Positions 37,601 through 51,049 of a DNA stretch of 64,000 nucleotides are shown here, piece after piece. The notes beneath the pieces were generated by a model. The model saw only the letters and a program-made list of their open reading frames with translations, made no database searches and was not told the DNA's origin. The stretch comes from Theocolax elegans (taxonomy: Eukaryota; Arthropoda; Insecta; Hymenoptera; Cerocephalidae), in contig CM047428.1 of NCBI GenBank assembly GCA_026168455.1, positions 83,408,594 to 83,472,593 of the forward strand, read 5' to 3'. The first letter of the stretch is position 1. Every line of letters begins with the position of its first letter. Position numbers and translations under genes: made by a program.

Positions 37601-40600
37601 TTAGAATATATAGAATTCGTTGAACGATTAATATTTATTAATCTTTAAATTTTTGAATTATTATTACTTGAATCTCGAAGATTTAATTGGTTCTTGAGAA
37701 AGAAAAAAAATATTTTCTGTAATTACGCGAAATCGTTGAATGATGGTATGTGGTTAACCCGTGTGTGAAATTATACGCTCTATATAGGATTTGAGTTTTC
37801 GATGTTCAAGCGAGTCTCCTCCGTTCAATTACACGATGAGGCTCCAGTGCGAATAAAGAAACTTGTAACGTCTTCCGAGAGAAAGAACCACGCGAGCCGG
37901 ACGAGACAATTTGTCCAATCAGAAAGGTGGTTAAACACGTTGTATACGTGTGGACGTGTGCGCGAAGTGACCGTGTGAACCTACACAATAACCGTATAAT
38001 AGACTTTATTTATCCTTAAATTTCAGATACCCTTTCATTTTTTAATATGTGCACATGAAAGTAATAAACTAAATAATATGTCACTTCTTTATATTCTTAA
38101 TATTTTTATTTAAATATATACTCGTCCGGTGTAGAAATATTTTTTTGACACGATCATTCGTAAATGCTTGCAAAATCCACGTTTCTGTTAAAAATAATCG
38201 TTACTATTTGTTGCATAAATGTGATATTTAATTTATTTTTAAACATTAAAAAACGTGATTTTAATTTAAGACACATTATGCCGATTTTGCTGAACAAGTT
38301 TTGTCTATTTTGTCCATTAATATACAACTGTATGTCTAAACAAAGAGAAATAATTAAGAGAAAATTATATTCCGAAAATTTAAGCTTCCGATCCTTTGCT
38401 CTGGAGTATTTTTTTTTCTTATTTTTAACTTAACGTTAATTTCAGGTATAAAAAAGCAATTGAAAAAAAACTTCGAATTATCATACAGTTAAAATTTAAA
38501 TAAGTAGCGAAAAAAATGTATTTCAAGAAACCGTAGGTTCGAATCTCCGAAAGATAATTTTCTTAAATAATGTAAATAAAATAAGTAATACATTTTAAAA
38601 TAATCTTGCAAAGATTTCGCAAATAAATATTTTTCAACGGTGTTTTCGTGAATTTGTGTTAACGAATTATAACGAAACATGGTGTATTCAACACAAAATT
38701 AAGAGGAAAATGGAAATTTTGTAAGTAAACGGAAATATTATTTTTTAGACCAGACGCAATATTTCACATTTGAAAACACGAAGATGGATGTCACGCAGAT
38801 AGCGCTGAGCTTCTACTCGGGTTTATTCGCGTATAATGGCTGGAACTACCTGAACTTCATTATCGAAGAGCTCAAGGATCCCGTGAGGTAATAATCAGAC
38901 CTTAAAAAAGATAAAAAATAAAACAGAAAATAAGGGAACTATCTCAGTTCTCAGTCACGGAAGAACAAACTGTATACTTTGATTGCCTCGTTAAAAAATG
39001 TATTTATATTTCGGATTAGTTTAAACGCGTTTTACCGTCAATAAATTGCAATAAAAAAATGAGAATATTGTGGAAATGAAAAATCAAGGTGTAACTATGA
39101 AATATTTGTTTGAATGATAAAAATTAATAAATAAAATATCTTAAAGGAATTTACCGCGAGCTATCGGCATATCATGTTTTCTGGTCACGGTCGTCTACGT
39201 CCTGACAAACGCGGCATTCTACACGACGTTGAGTCCTCAAGAAGTTTTGGGCAGCGAAGCTGTTGCAGTCGTAAGTCTTAGCTAATTATTATCATATTTA
39301 ACAAACCTGGGTGGAAAATTATAGATCCGTTGGCTACGCACGCCCTTTGTACACCCATTGCTCTAGGCGATTGTTCTCCTATTCATTTTTCCTAAGGTTT
39401 ACATGTCCGAATGAAGTGTGCATGCATTATTAATGGGCATTGCGGATACACAAGTTTAAATTTGTTAATATGTAATATTGTTTAAACAACTTTTACTATA
39501 CGATTGAAACACTTGTAATCTTTTATTTTCAGACGTTTGCCAATCGGTTATTCGGGCCATTGGCTTGGACGATACCAGTGTTCGTTGCTCTTTCAACTTT
39601 CGGGGCGGTCAATGGCATTCTCCTTACATCATCGCGGCTTTTCTACGCCGGGGCTTGCGAAGGACAGATGCCGGAGATTTTGACGATGATACAGACCTCG
39701 AGAATGACACCTACTCCGGCTGTGATTTGCATGGTAATTCATATATCTAACGGACTCTCTTTATTCTATTCAAATTTACACCGCGTCTCCTCGTATACCC
39801 GACTCTTTGTCTTTACAGCCGGACGCTTTTTCATGTGTACTCGGCTCCAATTTTTTTAAATATATTATTACATTTATTTGCACTTAAATAAATCACAATA
39901 TTTTTTATATCTCATAATAACGAAGCAGCGCTCCCGTATTTTTGACATAATTTGATTCGTTAAAAATAATTAAACGCATAAAATTTTAATATTACAAAAT
40001 GTTGTATCCTTGTTAAATATAATTTTTTTTTAATTTTCTATAAAATTGATTACACGCATGGCGTGTAGCACATTAAGCGCACGTTTTATCGTATTAAAAT
40101 CTGTATGAACGACAGAATAATTATCACGTCAATCAGTAGTTAAAGCCACTGTTACATTTTCCCTAACCGGTTTCGTTTACGTCATTACGATACAGGACGC
40201 TTACAGCTGACGATAAAAACTTAATACGCCAGCAAATTTGAGAACATTTTTTTATACATATTATTCATTATGTATTATGAAAATTTGAAATAATTAAATC
40301 TAAATTGGCACAATAAATTTTAGGCTCTCCTCTCCATGCTGTACTTGTGTTCCTCCGATATTGTGGCTCTTATAAATTACGTTGGATTCGCCACGTGGGT
40401 ACGTATAGAAAATATAAAATTATAAAATTAGATAAAAATTAAAAATTTTGAGAATTTATAATATTGGTAAAGACTATTTTATAGGTATACCCTATTAAAA
40501 ATCAAAGCATTTATGAAATATTAATTTGTTGAAAACTGATCACTTTACCGATAATAGTTAATAAATCCGTAATAGACAAAAAAGTACAACTAACTAACTA

Positions 40601-43600
40601 ATTTTCACGTTGACTTATTACAAATAATCATAGAATATGTAATAATTGCAATTTATTTATTCAAAATGTATACGAGGAAATGTTTATCAAAAACAGCATT
40701 AATTTAAATACTTTCACAACTATTAGTAAATTTTACTATTCTGCATATTAATATTTTTATTCTGATAGTCTGTACCATCAATACTAAATAATCTGGTAAG
40801 AGTAGGTATTACTGCCCTTGTAGCTATTTATGTCATAAATAAATTATATAATGTTTTTAAATTATATAATTTCTATAATTTTTTTACATTTAATTTATTT
40901 ACTTTAATTAAAATAAATATGTGTCACTGTATTAATAACAAAATATTTATACGAAAAATTGAATAGTACATAACTTATAAATTATTAAATATAGTATTGA
41001 CAAAATATTTAAATGTTATTCAAATACTATTAAAATATTTATTTTATATTTACTAACTGTATCATGAACACGATTTTTTTAACAGTCGGTATTACTATAA
41101 TTATTATCTATATCTAAACAAATATACGTAAAAAAAAAGTAAAGCATATCTAGAACATCGAAAAAGGTAGAAAATAAATGTAAATTAAACGATGAAATTA
41201 AATTTGTATGTTTGTAGTAATAGAAACACATTATGATAATTGTAAGATAAAGGAACTGATATTTAAATCATTAACAAAACGTTTTAATTTTAATGATTAA
41301 TCGAATAAGTACAATATCAATATTGTACCTACTAAGTAGATTGGAAAATAATAGAACCCGTTAGTTTCCTCTACGATCCCATCTTTGCCTAATTTCTCCT
41401 TCGCGATCCTAAATATGGGATCATTCAAGCTTACGTGTGGCTCTGCATAAGCATAGCTCATATCTAATTCTTTAATTTTTAACTTATACTTACAAGAAGT
41501 GTATCCCAATTTCAGAAAACAGATTTATACCATATTTTTAGGATATATCTAATAGCTCTTTTTTACGATAGGCATACAAGCAAATAACGAAAAATTTTGA
41601 CAAAAATACTCTTGACTTTGACTGCTATATAACTTCCAAACGAGTTAAAAAATTCATTCAAAAATTATAACCAAAAACGAATTTAATGATATTCTAATAA
41701 CAATTATAAATTAAACAATTTACTGATTTTTTAGGCCAAATTTTCTTCTGATTTATCTTTTTTCCATAACCTTGGGCTAAATCAAGATATTTAAGCTTTT
41801 TTTTAAATCGAATCTAGTCGATCACAGTTTTCTTTCGAATTAGAGTTTGGAAGCATATCTCCATTTATTTTTGAGTTATAATTAATCAAAGTCAAGGGAT
41901 TTTTTGGGGAAATTTTTTGTTATTTGTTTACATCTATCGTAAAAAAGAACGTTAGAGTATAAAACTCTGGCTTTCTTTATATTTCTACAGTAATACATAT
42001 ATCCTAAAATTTGGTAAAGATCTGTTTCCGGATATACAAACACTCTCTTTGTTAGTTCTATTGACAATTGTATAATTTATTTAATGTTACCATCGGCATT
42101 TTTCAGCTTCTAATAATCCGCTTTTGAAAATTGAGAAAATTCTTTGCCAAAGAAAGTACGCATACAAACCCTCTCCCGAAAATTAGACTAATGCCCTAAT
42201 CTAATTTTACAAACTATTAATAACTATCACGTTTTTATATCGTACAATAATTAAAATAATAATTAATCCAAACGTATAATTATAGATTAAATATAAGTAT
42301 GTCAAGTATAATTTAAGTACGCAAAATTGTAGAAACATAATTATCGTGCACATACAATTGGTTTATAATAACATTTTTAAAAACTCGCCGGTTTATTCGA
42401 AATCTAAAGCTAATAATTTTATGATATCAAACGGTTTTTACCACTGTTACTCCTTTATAAACCCTTACATTATGCCAATATACATGAATTTATATGGTAA
42501 TATTCTTTTAATGCAAGTACAAATGAATATTATCAATTAAAGTAAAAACAGTTATATTTAATAAGAGTAAACTAAAGTAATCTAACCCGTAAGAATAATA
42601 ACATTAGAACTGTAACTACATTGGAAATAGAGATATTATTTTTTAAACTGTTAAATTTACCTTATAATTTGAGAAATTTCAATTTTATGATGTAATTCAA
42701 TAAATTAAGAAATCTGCAGTAATACCTATACAGTTACCCTATATTCAATAGAATATTTTTCTGAGTATAGTTAGTTTCTCAGTTCAGTTAGTTAAAACAG
42801 TCGGAAGTACAGCATCTTCCAATCGCATAAATTGTTACTTGATAATGGTCGGCACGATGCGTAGTTTCAATTTTATTTGCGGAAGATACGTGCATCCGAT
42901 TGATCTTATGAAATCGAACGATCGCACATTAAGTACGATTAATAAACGAACTTTAATTTTACTTGGACAGCTGAGCATAGGAGTGTCGGTGTTGTGCGTC
43001 CCGTGGCTCAGATGGGCACAGCCTAATCTACCGAGGCCCATCAAGGTGAATCTGGCATTCCCCATCGTCTACATTTTGTGCACGCTTTTCGTGACGATAG
43101 TGCCCATGTACGCGAGTCCCATCGAGACAGGTCGGTAAATTTTTCGAGTATATAGGCACTGCAAACTTGAACAACACACCTTGAAATACTTGTTGATATA
43201 TTTATCCTCGGGATTTTTACCGAGCTAACCGAACGTTACCAGCTTCTAAACCATTATTATTTTTTTTCAGGCTATGGGTGTCTGATGATTCTCTCTTCTG
43301 TACCTGTTTACTTTGCCTTCATCGCTTGGAAAAACAAGCCCAAGTTCTTTCAAAAGTCAGTTGGTAAGTTACATGACGACGGAAAGGTGTATTCGAATAC
43401 ATCCGGGTCGACGAAAACCCAATAACCCATAGATTCCCCCCATCGATTGTACTTTTTCTCTAACTCGTTTATTCCCTGCACAGGTCTCGTTACTCAAACT
43501 TTGCAGAAGATGATGGTAGTCGTCGGACCGAATAAGTCGCAGGTTCATTAAACACACTACAAATATTACTCTACCATATGTTAAGCACGCTCATTTTTAT

Positions 43601-45508
43601 TTATTCACTTAATTTGGTTACTTTGGTTACTTTCTTTTTCTCGCCTCTTTTTCATTTTTCCACTTTTGCACGCTCATTGTCGTAATCACGCACTCAAAGA
43701 AAAATTATGGATTTATCACAGATCCGACTCAAATTTAATAATCATTTTTCTCTCAGTGCTTAATCTCACGTCAGTTATAAACTTTATTTACTTATTCATA
43801 GTTTCATATTTTTCTATTAACCATTAATTTTAGTTTTATACTTTCTTCCGTCATTGTTTGTCCTTTAAGTTTGCATGTTGCATCGAATAACAGCACCACT
43901 ACACTAATAACAGACAGCTGGGTCTTACTTATCTTGTACGACAAATTGTACGTTTTGTTTATTTATTTTTTTTAATTTGAGTTGCGGATCTTAAGTAATT
44001 ACTAAATATATTTATAAGTTTGTGGAGAAATATGTGCGCAAGTTCAAACGTACTGTTTGAGTGTATAGACAATGAGGATAATACATTCCTAACATTTCAT
44101 ATAGGATATTCTTTCAGAATAAATCGTTTATTTTTCTAGACGAATAGATTATTCTGTCTTTTTATAATTAAGAGTAATAAATCTTTAATATTAACTGTTG
44201 CAAAGTGGCTATTATACAGTATTTTAATAAATAGTTTGATCAATTTAGCCCGAATAACAACATATTTACATTTTTACAAAACAAAATTGTTTGAAATTAG
44301 TTAAAGTTTAAATCAACTTTTCAGAATTTTTTAAATGGTTATTTGATATTTTACTAAAATAATTGTTGTATTTAAGTAATAATATAAATTTATTCACTAC
44401 GAGACAAATACATTTAATATACAATACAAAAGATCTCCTGACAAAACATAATGTTGGGTTTCTCGCTCGTTGGGTTTCTTGCTCGACCTTGCAAGAGTGT
44501 GCAATAAAACTTTCTTGTTCATATGCACTCTATGATTAGATACATGTAGGGGTGGGCATATATTAGTTGGCGAAATCCAAAAATAATCAAAACCAAAGAA
44601 AAACAACATTAATTCAAAAAATTCTGAAACTTGCACACTTTGTTGTTATCTCTTCTTTACCAAGCTTTTTATTATACTGCTGCTAAAAAATGATCGTTTC
44701 ACGTAAAAACCAAAGAAGAGAAAATCTTTGGATACCACGATTTTGAAAAGTATGTCAACATTCGAGAGCCTAAAATAGTGGCGGTTAGGTAAAACAATGT
44801 ATTCCTTTAGACAAGGTTGACATTTGGATAAACTTACATTAATAATTTAGATATTCAAACTTCCGAAAGATTTTTTTTTAATTTTTTTCTTCATACAAAA
44901 TTTACTCGTTCGAAAATAGTATTTTTTAAACTATATCCAAAATATTAATTTGAGTTTCCCTAAACTTGATGCAAATGCCTAACTAATAATATTCTACGTT
45001 TAAAAAATTCTATAAAAACATAAACTCTATAAAAACTTTGAAAAACGTAAAATTTTTGTGTGATCGTATACACATATTTCTCAACTTGTGCATCAATGAA
45101 TTAATGGAATATAGAAAGTTAAACTTCTTAGGTAGAGTATTTAGCAGTACTATCTTGAAATTGTAATGATTTAGTAGTACAAACTTTCTAAAAACACTAG
45201 TATTATCTCTACTTTAGTGTCAAATCTTTGAGTTGCAATAACAATATTACAACATAATTTATACGTTATAAAAAAATTGAAATTGAGAATATTTTTAAAA
45301 TGCAACCGGAAGACTTGGCAAAACCCACTATTTTAACAATAATGTACATCTCTAACAATAATCTACATAAAGTAAAATAAAAATACAAAAGAAAAGCTCG
45401 TATGTACATGATCTATAATATATTCTTTATTTGTTTACAGTGAGTTTCACAAAGTTTCTTCAGAAGATTATCCTGGTAGTGGGTAAACCGAAGCCCGCGA
45501 AGGTTTAA
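31392..45508 (+). CDS. SLC7-family amino-acid transporter light chain (y+LAT/LAT-like), complete, two alternative last exons
   Basis: Heterodimeric APC-superfamily exchanger of the plasma membrane. Exons: 31392-31652, 31786-32032, 37325-37450, 38749-38887, 39147-39270, 39533-39733, 40324-40398, 42971-43130, 43271-43363, then either 43484-43551 or 45441-45508. All are GT-AG and phase-consistent, and either isoform is 497 aa. Twelve hydrophobic segments are expected. The substrate motif GSGIF is at residues 55-59 in TM1. VFPEC carries the Cys that bonds the CD98/4F2-type heavy chain. Other family blocks are [46 protein letters not shown] and [16 protein letters not shown]. It is closest to SLC7A5-8 and insect mnd/JhI-21-type proteins, and I cannot choose the exact orthologue. 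Known family role: exchange of large neutral and/or cationic amino acids, feeding TOR-dependent growth. The start is the first Met, one base after an acceptor, so a 5' UTR exon lies upstream. Confidence 0.93.
31786..32032 (+). CDS. Transporter coding exon 2: TM3-TM4, heavy-chain Cys
   Basis: Acceptor AATCAG, donor [44 protein letters not shown], then [10 protein letters not shown], where the Cys aligns with the inter-subunit disulfide residue of SLC7 light chains. Confidence 0.94.
32033..37324 (+). other. Large transporter intron (5.3 kb)
   Basis: No coding exon recognised. Contains a GC-richer block around 35,750-35,880 with an 11-bp inverted repeat, GGCGAAATATC/GATATTTCGCC, at 35776-35786 and 35837-35847. 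Confidence 0.8.
37325..37450 (+). CDS. Transporter coding exon 3: TM5
   Basis: Acceptor TTCAAG, donor AACA|GTAAGC. Reading [19 protein letters not shown], then [17 protein letters not shown]. Phase 1 at both sides. Confidence 0.93.
38749..38887 (+). CDS. Transporter coding exon 4: TM6
   Basis: Acceptor TTTTTAG, donor [28 protein letters not shown] is the TM6 substrate-contact region, followed by EELKDPVR. Confidence 0.94.
39147..39270 (+). CDS. Transporter coding exon 5: TM7
   Basis: Acceptor TTAAAG, donor [29 protein letters not shown], then [14 protein letters not shown]. Confidence 0.94.
39533..39733 (+). CDS. Transporter coding exon 6: TM8 region
   Basis: Acceptor TTTTCAG, donor [59 protein letters not shown]. 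Phase 0 both ends. Confidence 0.95.
40324..40398 (+). CDS. Transporter coding exon 7: TM9
   Basis: Short 75-nt exon, too small to stand out as an ORF. Acceptor ATTTTAG, donor TGG|GTACGT. Reading [20 protein letters not shown], then GFATW. Confidence 0.9.
40399..42970 (+). other. Transporter intron containing a palindromic repeat
   Basis: Very AT-rich. The only structured element is the palindromic repeat at about 41487-42059. Confidence 0.85.
41487..42059. repeat. Imperfect palindromic interspersed repeat, copy 1
   Basis: The two halves are imperfect inverted copies of each other. The outer ends carry AACAGATTTATACCATATTT and, on the other strand, AACAGATCTTTACCAAATTT, both followed by TAGGATAT. 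The internal sequence resembles both arms of the larger element at 58.9-60.3 kb. No transposase ORF. Probably a non-autonomous foldback or MITE-like element; boundaries approximate. Confidence 0.7.
42971..43130 (+). CDS. Transporter coding exon 8: TM10-TM11
   Basis: Acceptor TGGACAG, donor [56 protein letters not shown]. The donor choice is fixed by frame: the alternative GT four bases on would break the reading. Confidence 0.92.
43271..43363 (+). CDS. Transporter coding exon 9: TM12
   Basis: Acceptor TTTTTCAG, donor GTTG|GTAAGT. Reading [20 protein letters not shown], then [11 protein letters not shown]. Ends in phase 1, compatible with both downstream terminal exons. Confidence 0.93.
43484..43551 (+). 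CDS. Transporter alternative terminal coding exon A
   Basis: Acceptor CTGCACAG. 68 nt, phase 1 entry, encodes [20 protein letters not shown] and VH, then TAA. Candidate AATAAA signals at 44118 and 44178 lie before exon B, so exon A can end a transcript on its own. Confidence 0.85.
44178..44183 (+). terminator. Candidate poly(A) signal for exon A isoform
   Basis: AATAAA between terminal exons A and B; another at 44118-44123. Position fits alternative polyadenylation. Confidence 0.35.
45441..45508 (+). CDS. Transporter alternative terminal coding exon B
   Basis: Acceptor TTGTTTACAG. 68 nt, same phase as exon A, encodes [20 protein letters not shown] and KV, then TAA. The tail aligns without gaps to exon A (T, LQK, VVG, K shared; 8 of 22 identical). 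It reads as a duplicated, mutually exclusive last exon. Confidence 0.85.
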
Positions 45509-45562
45509 ACCGGCCTAACGGAATCGAAAAACACATAAGGATTTTGAGCTTCGATATTCTTG

Positions 45563-45590
45563 TACACACACACACACACGCACACACACA
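45563..45590. repeat. (CA)n microsatellite
   Basis: CA units with one G interruption, probably in the transporter 3' UTR. Confidence 0.92.
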
Positions 45591-45756
45591 TGGAGACACA
45601 CATACACGCAGGCATACGATATACGAGCGCACAGCTGAAGAAAATTATCTCAAAAGGCAAACAAATATAATAATAAGGATTTTACGTCCGAAATCAAGAG
45701 TCAGCCATTCATTGAAGAAGGACGATCCTTGTTCGACAAAAAGAAACAAGAAATAT

Positions 45757-45762
45757 AATAAA
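45757..45762 (+). terminator. Candidate poly(A) signal for exon B isoform
   Basis: AATAAA about 250 nt after the exon B stop. Confidence 0.35.
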
Positions 45763-46028
45763 AAAAGTATAATATAGTAGTGGAATATTTTTTGAAAATG
45801 ACGTTCGAAAGGTATGTTACGACCAACGTGCGAATGGAATTTGTTTAAATTCGGTATACTTCATTCTTTTCGGGATAATATTGTGCGCGGGTTATATATT
45901 TATTGTTTTTAAATTTAAGCATAACCGAATTTACTCGAAAAAATAGTGGGCGGAAGAGAACCCGTAGGTATTATCATTCTAAGCAACGAATTTTTGTTGA
46001 TCGAAGTTAAAACTCGTTGTTAGTAATA

Positions 46029-46062
46029 TACACCCACCCACACATACACACACACACAGACA
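46029..46062. repeat. CA-rich microsatellite
   Basis: CCCACCCACACATACACACACA-type run. Confidence 0.85.
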
Positions 46063-46767
46063 CATATATATACATAAATATATATATCAGTAATTTTTTA
46101 TAAAATTGTTGACGAATAATAGATATTCTAATGGTGGTTCCGACTCGAACAAAAAAAATTCATTGCTTGGCATGAGCGTTCGTCTATTAAATCGCGACTT
46201 ATAATACACGATCATGCACTGTTGTTCTTTGCGTGGTTGTACGTTAAAACTATACTAGTGGTCTGATCAAAAGCATCTGATGGATCGGATACACGTGAAT
46301 AGAAATTATCATTTTTCAACTTTAAGATTCCTTCAACGTCGAGATTGTACTCTTAACCATATCAATTTTATCGAAAACAAATAATAATATCGACATAATC
46401 AGAAGATAAATAATGATCACGATATCGGAATTTTTAATTAAAAAAATAAGAAAAGTGAAATATCGATGAATCTCTATATTACATGTATCTATGTGCTACT
46501 TTACATAGAAACTGCTTAAATTACTTGTTGGTAATTGCGTATTATACACACATAGCATTTGAACGAACAAATGAAAATTTTTCGACAACTGCCAATGTTT
46601 ATCGTACAATAAATCATTGCATTTGTTTAATATATCGTAATATATATCGTGATTTTAATACATCGTATATTGTATGGATATCTGTACACACTTTGTTTTG
46701 CGTACGGGGAAACGTCGCGTAATTTATTATTTCAACGTAATCGCGTAATTTGTATGCCGACTAACGT

Positions 46768-46770
46768 TTT

Positions 46771-46802
<32 letters not shown>

Positions 46803-46803
46803 T
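46768..46803. repeat. (TTTC)n tetranucleotide repeat
   Basis: About nine TTTC units in tandem. Confidence 0.93.
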
Positions 46804-47689
46804 TTTGTCAACCGACAAAAAGAATCCATTTGTACATATTATTGTATGCGACGTTTCGTTTGATTATCCAATTAATTTTTACGCTATTTTGAGATTTTTC
46901 GATTCGACTCGATTCGATCGATTGTTTTAGAGATCTGGGTATAAATAATCATTGTTTTATTATTATTATCATTGTTGAAACTACGATTATTAACGATTTC
47001 ACACGCGAAAAATTTTGTGAATATTTCTAAACATTTTTCAGTTTCGTCATTATCGTCGAATTTTTATTAAAGATTCTTTTTTTAAAAGACAATGTGTAAC
47101 TTTACTTTGCACGCGTTATGTGAACATGCATGTAATCGTATCGGAACGAACGTGCAGTTTTTATGTTTCCTTGGAGAGAAAAATTTATTCATACTCGAGA
47201 AGGAAGTGTGATAAACTTTAATGCTTAAAAATGTGTGTAATAACAGTCACTTTATTAACTGACTACAAAACTCTTTTTTTTCTATAAACTAATGTATTCA
47301 ATTTGTAATAATTTCTATTCGCTATGTATATTTAATTTTTTCTCTCGACCGTACAAGTGAAACTAATCCACACTTTATTTTATTTATAAAATCCGAGTAA
47401 CCATTTTTTTATAAACAATTATTTATATTAAATCGAGTAATTCTTTTATTAAATATACTTGAATGAATAAGCTTAACAAACTATTAGATGCCCATAAATT
47501 TGCTCGATGCGGAAGTAAAATATACGTATTCGATAATAACGATTTAAAACATTTGCTCAGAAATCATTCGCCGGTATATGATAATAACGAAAATAATATC
47601 ACATTTTACAAAAAAATTAGACAACTATACCATCCAAGAAATAAAATGCATTTAATATCTCATATGAAAACAATATGAAGAAATAAAGT

Positions 47690-47713
47690 ATATTATTATT
47701 ATTATTATTATTA
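47690..47713. repeat. (ATT)n trinucleotide repeat
   Basis: About eight ATT units. Confidence 0.92.
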
Positions 47714-49107
47714 CTACATATCCTCAAAAATTTTCTCTTAAACGTATATATATATATTGTAATAAAAAAAGATGAAGCATCATTGTTTTATTTCCGAAAT
47801 AACAGTTTTTTTAAATAATTGAAATACATATACATATATATAGTTTAACATCACTAAATAATAGACTGAAAACTATATATGTATAAATTAAGTATTAAAA
47901 ATGAAAATATATTTTTGCTGCATTTAATTTAAATGAATTTTTAAACGCAATAAATCACGTTGCTTAAGCTTTAGAGATATTCATATTATATAAATATGTA
48001 TCATTTGATTGATTATTAACGCGAAACTTGCAGTGTTTCCGAAACTCAAAGACAATAAGGCTTTGACTGATCATTAGATTTATCGCGTATATATTGTGAA
48101 GAATTATAAATTTCAAACGTATATATAACAATGTCATATCGAAAGCAGGACGAATCCGAGTTTTAATCGAATCACATTTTTGTTACTACAAATTTTATGT
48201 AATTCGGTGGATTTAGTTTAAAATAGAACGTATTGTTGAACGATTAGGAGTCTTTTTATACAATATACATTTACATTTTATTATCAATGTGATATGTGAA
48301 TGATTAATTGCAGTGAAATTTCTAACTTTTTTCATCATTGTTATCTTTTTTGTAAGTTAAGTACTAATATTTTATTATTAAAGTAATTTTATGCGAATGA
48401 AATTTCACCAATATAATTTTGATAGATTTCTGATCTTGTAAGATATCGACCAACATAAATGAATGTACACGAAAAGATAATAAATATCAGTGTCTTAATC
48501 GTAATAGAACGTTACTCTAAAATGCGATTCGATTAAAAATGAAATATTTCGTTCCTTAAAAGGAAAACGACGTTGTATAAAATTGATTTTTTATACACTC
48601 GATTGTATCCAAAATGATAATACATATATATATTGCTGAAATAAACGTTTGTACATTTACCGTGTATAAAATTGTGAGGAAGAAAAGAAAATCCACTTAA
48701 CACGCTAAGTGCGTAAAAAAAGAAAAATAAAAAACTGTTTGAATTATAAAGTTTTTTGAGATACAGTAGCTTAGGATTGCGGCTATAAGGATTTGAATCG
48801 AAATTGCGATATAGACATGTATGTAAATATATAAATGTAAACATTTCAATTAAAACTGTGTATAATTATTTTTTCCGTTCGAAAAGTTGACCGATTCTAA
48901 ATGCAGGATGTATTCCCATCGATTGTTTCCTTGATGAAGAAATAAACGAGATGATGACGAAATACAAACTAAAAAGAAGGAAATATTTTTAATGTTACAT
49001 GTGTACGTGTTTATATTTTTTATGTATAAATATATGCAAGCTATAATTATATAAGGTATAAAGCAATGTACGTCTATGTATATATTTATAACTTATGCTA
49101 TATACAC

Positions 49108-49109
<2 letters not shown>

Positions 49110-49142
<33 letters not shown>
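49110..49142. repeat. (TA)n microsatellite
   Basis: Uninterrupted TA run followed by a short CA run. Confidence 0.95.
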
Positions 49143-49153
<11 letters not shown>

Positions 49154-50998
49154 TATATATAAATATAATATCTGTAGATTCGTTTATTTGTGTAACATAT
49201 CTTCCACAGCATTCGTTCAACAATCGTGTATATGGATATCGAATATAAAAGATGTTTAAATCGAATCATTATTTGGCTTCGATGGATCGAGGAACTAAGC
49301 AAAATTTTGCGCTTCAATCGACCGAAGTCGCAGTTTCATCTTCCCCTCGAATTTTCTTTATAAAACCATTAAGTCGTATTAAAAGAATTCAGTTAATCAG
49401 AGATAATGGAAATTGTAATAAAATTTTTGAAGAATCATCCGTTTTCTTTTTTATACAAGTATAGTAATATTAAAAGAATTTCCGTTTGCAATAAAAAAAA
49501 ACAAAAATATTTTTATCTATATATTGATATATTATTGAAAGACTCAATTAAATATTATCGATTATACATATGATTTGCTTATTTATTTATATATAGAATG
49601 ACAATTATTTAATCGGAGAATTGACATATTGTGTTCAGGTGTGTATATGTATATATATATATACACGTATAGATAAAAATGATTAAAGAAAATAAACGTG
49701 ACAATTGATATCGCAGTTCAGACTCGGTCAGTTTATATATATTTTTATATACCATATATATTTCACGTATATACAGACTTTCTTGTGCTATATGTATTGT
49801 AATTAAGACAATTGATTTATCTTCTTACATATTAATAGTGGCTTGTATTATCCAAAAACTAAACAATGCTTTATCGATATTTTTTGCAAAGTGTTTTACC
49901 ACTTTAGTACTAAATGCTGTCAAAAGTTAATTTTGACACTCAACAAAGTTGTATATAAGAATCGGGATATAATTATCGCATTAAATACAGGCGCTCTTCT
50001 TCAATTTTATTTTATTATTTATCGCTTTACTTTACTTATAATACTTTATCGCTCTCTTTAGTTTCTTTTTATCGGAGTCTCTCTGACTTTGTATTATAAA
50101 TAAAATTTATCCACAAAATAATAGAGACTATTTGCGCATTTATTAAAGTTACACGTTGGTTTTTAGCATACGAGCAGACATTCAAGATAAATGATTGATT
50201 TTCAAAAGTTCAAATTGATAAAACGTTTGAAAGGTATGCAATGAAGTACAAATAATTTAATACTATATAGCAATATTTTATTTACCGGTAACATTTTATG
50301 AAGAATTCATAACGATGCGGTAAGTGTATATATTACCTTGATTATAGGTTGTATTTTACCATTATATACTTTACAAGTCAATATATTTCTTTCACATTCA
50401 GGCTACTTTATTAATTAAATATTGTAAAAATTATTTTTTAATTTAAAAGAACAATAAGAAAGTGATGATGACTTTATTCTTAATTAAAATGTTTTAAATT
50501 CAGGAATGATAATTAAAAACAAAATTTATATTGACTTTTTTAAAAATAATTAGGGAATGTTGTTGCAAATTAGTTAAACGCGTTGATTCACGTTCATACA
50601 TCATGAAATCTTAATTGAAAAAGAAATAACAGTAACTATCGCACTTTCTTACGATCGTACACTATAAACCTGTGCGCCAAGTGAAAAGAGATTTTATATA
50701 ATATCGCATTATATTACATCTAGACAAATATATGTGTAATTATTTGGTAAATATCGATAAATCAAAATGAAGTAAAAAATGGATTGAATTATCTAACGTA
50801 TGTCTCTGAGTAAACATTTACTCGATAGTAAAGCCAAATTTATTTATCGATAAAGAGTTTTATACATTTATATATCTTCATTATGAATCGTCGAAAGAGT
50901 ATACGAGAAACTAAACACTTTCAAACACTGTATTTTTCATTTGTGCGATGGAGTACAATCAGACTTTTTCAAACATAAGAAGACAGTAGTAAACAGAA

Positions 50999-51003
<5 letters not shown>

Positions 51004-51046
<43 letters not shown>
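51004..51046. repeat. (AT)n microsatellite
   Basis: About 21 AT units uninterrupted. Confidence 0.96.

Positions 51047-51049
<3 letters not shown>

Noticed and set aside
38500..38560. tRNA-like T-loop GGTTCGAATC
   Set aside because: No matching acceptor or anticodon stem and no A-box at the right distance.
47463..47678. 71-codon plus-strand ORF rich in Asn, Lys and His
   Set aside because: Composition is that expected from random AT-rich DNA, there is no homology that I recognise, and it sits among microsatellites.
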